In this document: positions 4,654 through 5,334 of the stretch, in pieces
How the letters are laid out: the number at the start of each line of letters is the position of its first letter
Numbering within the stretch: position 1 is the stretch's first letter
Assembly: GCA_002399225.1 (NCBI GenBank)
Contig: DHDF01000098.1
Coordinates: forward strand, 1-5,334
Direction: 5' to 3'
DNA: 5,334 bases
Source: a bacterium UBA4883
Lineage (GTDB): Bacteria; Bacillota; Clostridia; Oscillospirales; Acutalibacteraceae
Program-made: the position numbers and the translations under genes
The notes under the pieces: model-generated
The model's database searches: none
Seen by the model: only the letters and a program-made list of their open reading frames with translations
Told to the model about the DNA's origin: nothing

Positions 4654-5334
4654 GTTGGCAGCGGACGGGTCGAATTTCCATTTGACGCCCTGCGGTGTGT
4701 CCTCCAGCACCACATGGCGGGCCTTGAGCTCGTCGCGGAGGCGGTCTGCCGTCGCCCAGTCTTTCGCGGTGCGGGCACTGGTCCGTTCTGCAATCAGGCG
4801 TTCGATTTCTTCATCATCTTCACTGCCGGACTCCGGTTTTTTATACAGAAGGCCCAGCACATTTGCGAGATCGCTAAACAGATCCAGCGCAAAGAGGCAG
4901 ATCTCCCTGGAAGGATTTTTCTCCGCCGTCAGGTTCGTGTTGATATCCTTCGCCAAGTCGAACAGGGCGGAAAGCGCATCCGCCGTGTTCAGGTCGTCCT
5001 CCATCGCTTCTATGAAACGATCCTGCCGGGATTCGAACAGCCTGCGCAGTTCGCGCTCGCCCTCTTTCGGGCCGCTGGGAGCGTGTTGAAGCAAAAACTC
5101 CAGGTTGCCGCGGCAGTTGTAAAGACGCTCCAGAGCAGATTTGCACTGCTCGACGATCTCGGTGCTGTAGTTGATGGGAGAGCGGTAATGCGAGGAAATC
5201 ATCAGGTAGCGAATCGGTTCATACCCATATTTTTCGGCGACGTCGCGGACGGTGAAGAAATTGCCGAGGGATTTCGACATTTTCTTGTTGTCGATATTGA
5301 TGTAGCCGTTGTGCATCCAGTAATGGGCAAACGG
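4645..5334 (-). CDS. cysS: Cysteinyl-tRNA synthetase, C-terminal part (truncated by window edge)
   Basis: CysS is the class I aminoacyl-tRNA synthetase that joins cysteine to tRNA(Cys) in the cytoplasm. The last 229 residues are present, and the frame stays open to the right edge. The visible part starts PFAHYWMHNGYINID. It then gives the ATP-binding KMSKS signature (encoded at 5269-5283) followed by LGNFFTVRD. Next come the helical DALR-type tRNA-binding region (YRSPINYSTE through the SALFDLAKDIN helix) and the C-terminal segment WATADRLRDELKARHVVLEDTPQGVKWK, which is the usual end of bacterial CysS. The Rossmann catalytic core, zinc ligands and start lie outside the window. In many clostridia cysS is followed by the Mini-III ribonuclease gene; here a metal transporter follows instead. 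A hairpin covers the stop codon. Confidence 0.95.
   Translation of the reverse strand, partial: PFAHYWMHNGYINIDNKKMSKSLGNFFTVRDVAEKYGYEPIRYLMISSHYRSPINYSTEIVEQCKSALERLYNCRGNLEFLLQHAPSGPKEGERELRRLFESRQDRFIEAMEDDLNTADALSALFDLAKDINTNLTAEKNPSREICLFALDLFSDLANVLGLLYKKPESGSEDDEEIERLIAERTSARTAKDWATADRLRDELKARHVVLEDTPQGVKWKFDPSAANKA

Noticed and set aside
4472..4661. CRISPR array, tRNA or known riboswitch in the structured spacer
   Set aside because: There are no regularly spaced direct repeats, no cloverleaf with a T-loop GTTC motif, and no core of the Mg (M-box), Mn (yybP-ykoY) or NiCo riboswitches that I can recognise.
4493..4793. Small minus-strand frames covering the cysS-transporter spacer
   Set aside because: Their apparent peptides (Arg/Pro/Phe/Lys-rich) come from inverted repeats and out-of-frame cysS sequence. 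There is no ribosome binding site or conserved domain.

Overview
The window looks like ordinary chromosome from a moderately GC-rich, low-GC-phylum (Firmicutes/Bacillota) clostridium, most likely of the Oscillospirales/Ruminococcaceae type. The reasons are AGGAGG-like ribosome binding sites, SigA-type promoters with TATAAT boxes, a SpoVB-like flippase with a possible sporulation sigma-E promoter, a CmpB-family membrane protein and an NRAMP-related transporter of a kind I associate with clostridia. The organism assignment is an inference. I see no phage, transposase, CRISPR array, rRNA or tRNA.

Layout: (1) 1-329, minus: the first 109 codons of prmA (ribosomal protein L11 methyltransferase), running off the left edge. 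(2) 330-453: a divergent intergenic region with a consensus -10 for prmA and a sigma-E-like promoter facing right. (3) 454-1845, plus: a SpoVB/MOP-superfamily lipid-linked oligosaccharide flippase. (4) 1906-2715, plus: a CmpB-family (PF06541) membrane protein with a cytoplasmic coiled-coil tail. It has its own promoter, whose -35 box sits on the flippase stop codon. (5) 2730-3212, minus: a YbaK/EbsC Cys-tRNA(Pro) deacylase, tail to tail with gene 4 (14 bp apart). (6) 3251-4471, minus: an NRAMP-family divalent metal transporter lacking most canonical Mn/Fe ligands. (7) 4472-4644: a 173-bp spacer packed with inverted repeats. (8) 4645-5334, minus: the C-terminal 229 residues of cysteinyl-tRNA synthetase (cysS), entering from the right edge.

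The minus-strand block cysS - transporter - ybaK reads in one direction. ybaK has a strong predicted promoter inside the end of the transporter gene, so it need not depend on readthrough. CysS makes Cys-tRNA(Cys), and YbaK removes cysteine mis-attached to tRNA(Pro), so two genes of cysteine-charging fidelity flank a metal transporter.

The most unusual parts are the NRAMP variant (DPGN replaced by D-A-G-G, and the TM6 methionine/histidine replaced by Ala/Trp) and the structured leader before it. In that leader a long hairpin buries the transporter's ribosome binding site and ends two bases before its start codon. I found no convincing new multi-gene system. The rest is housekeeping or conserved membrane protein genes.
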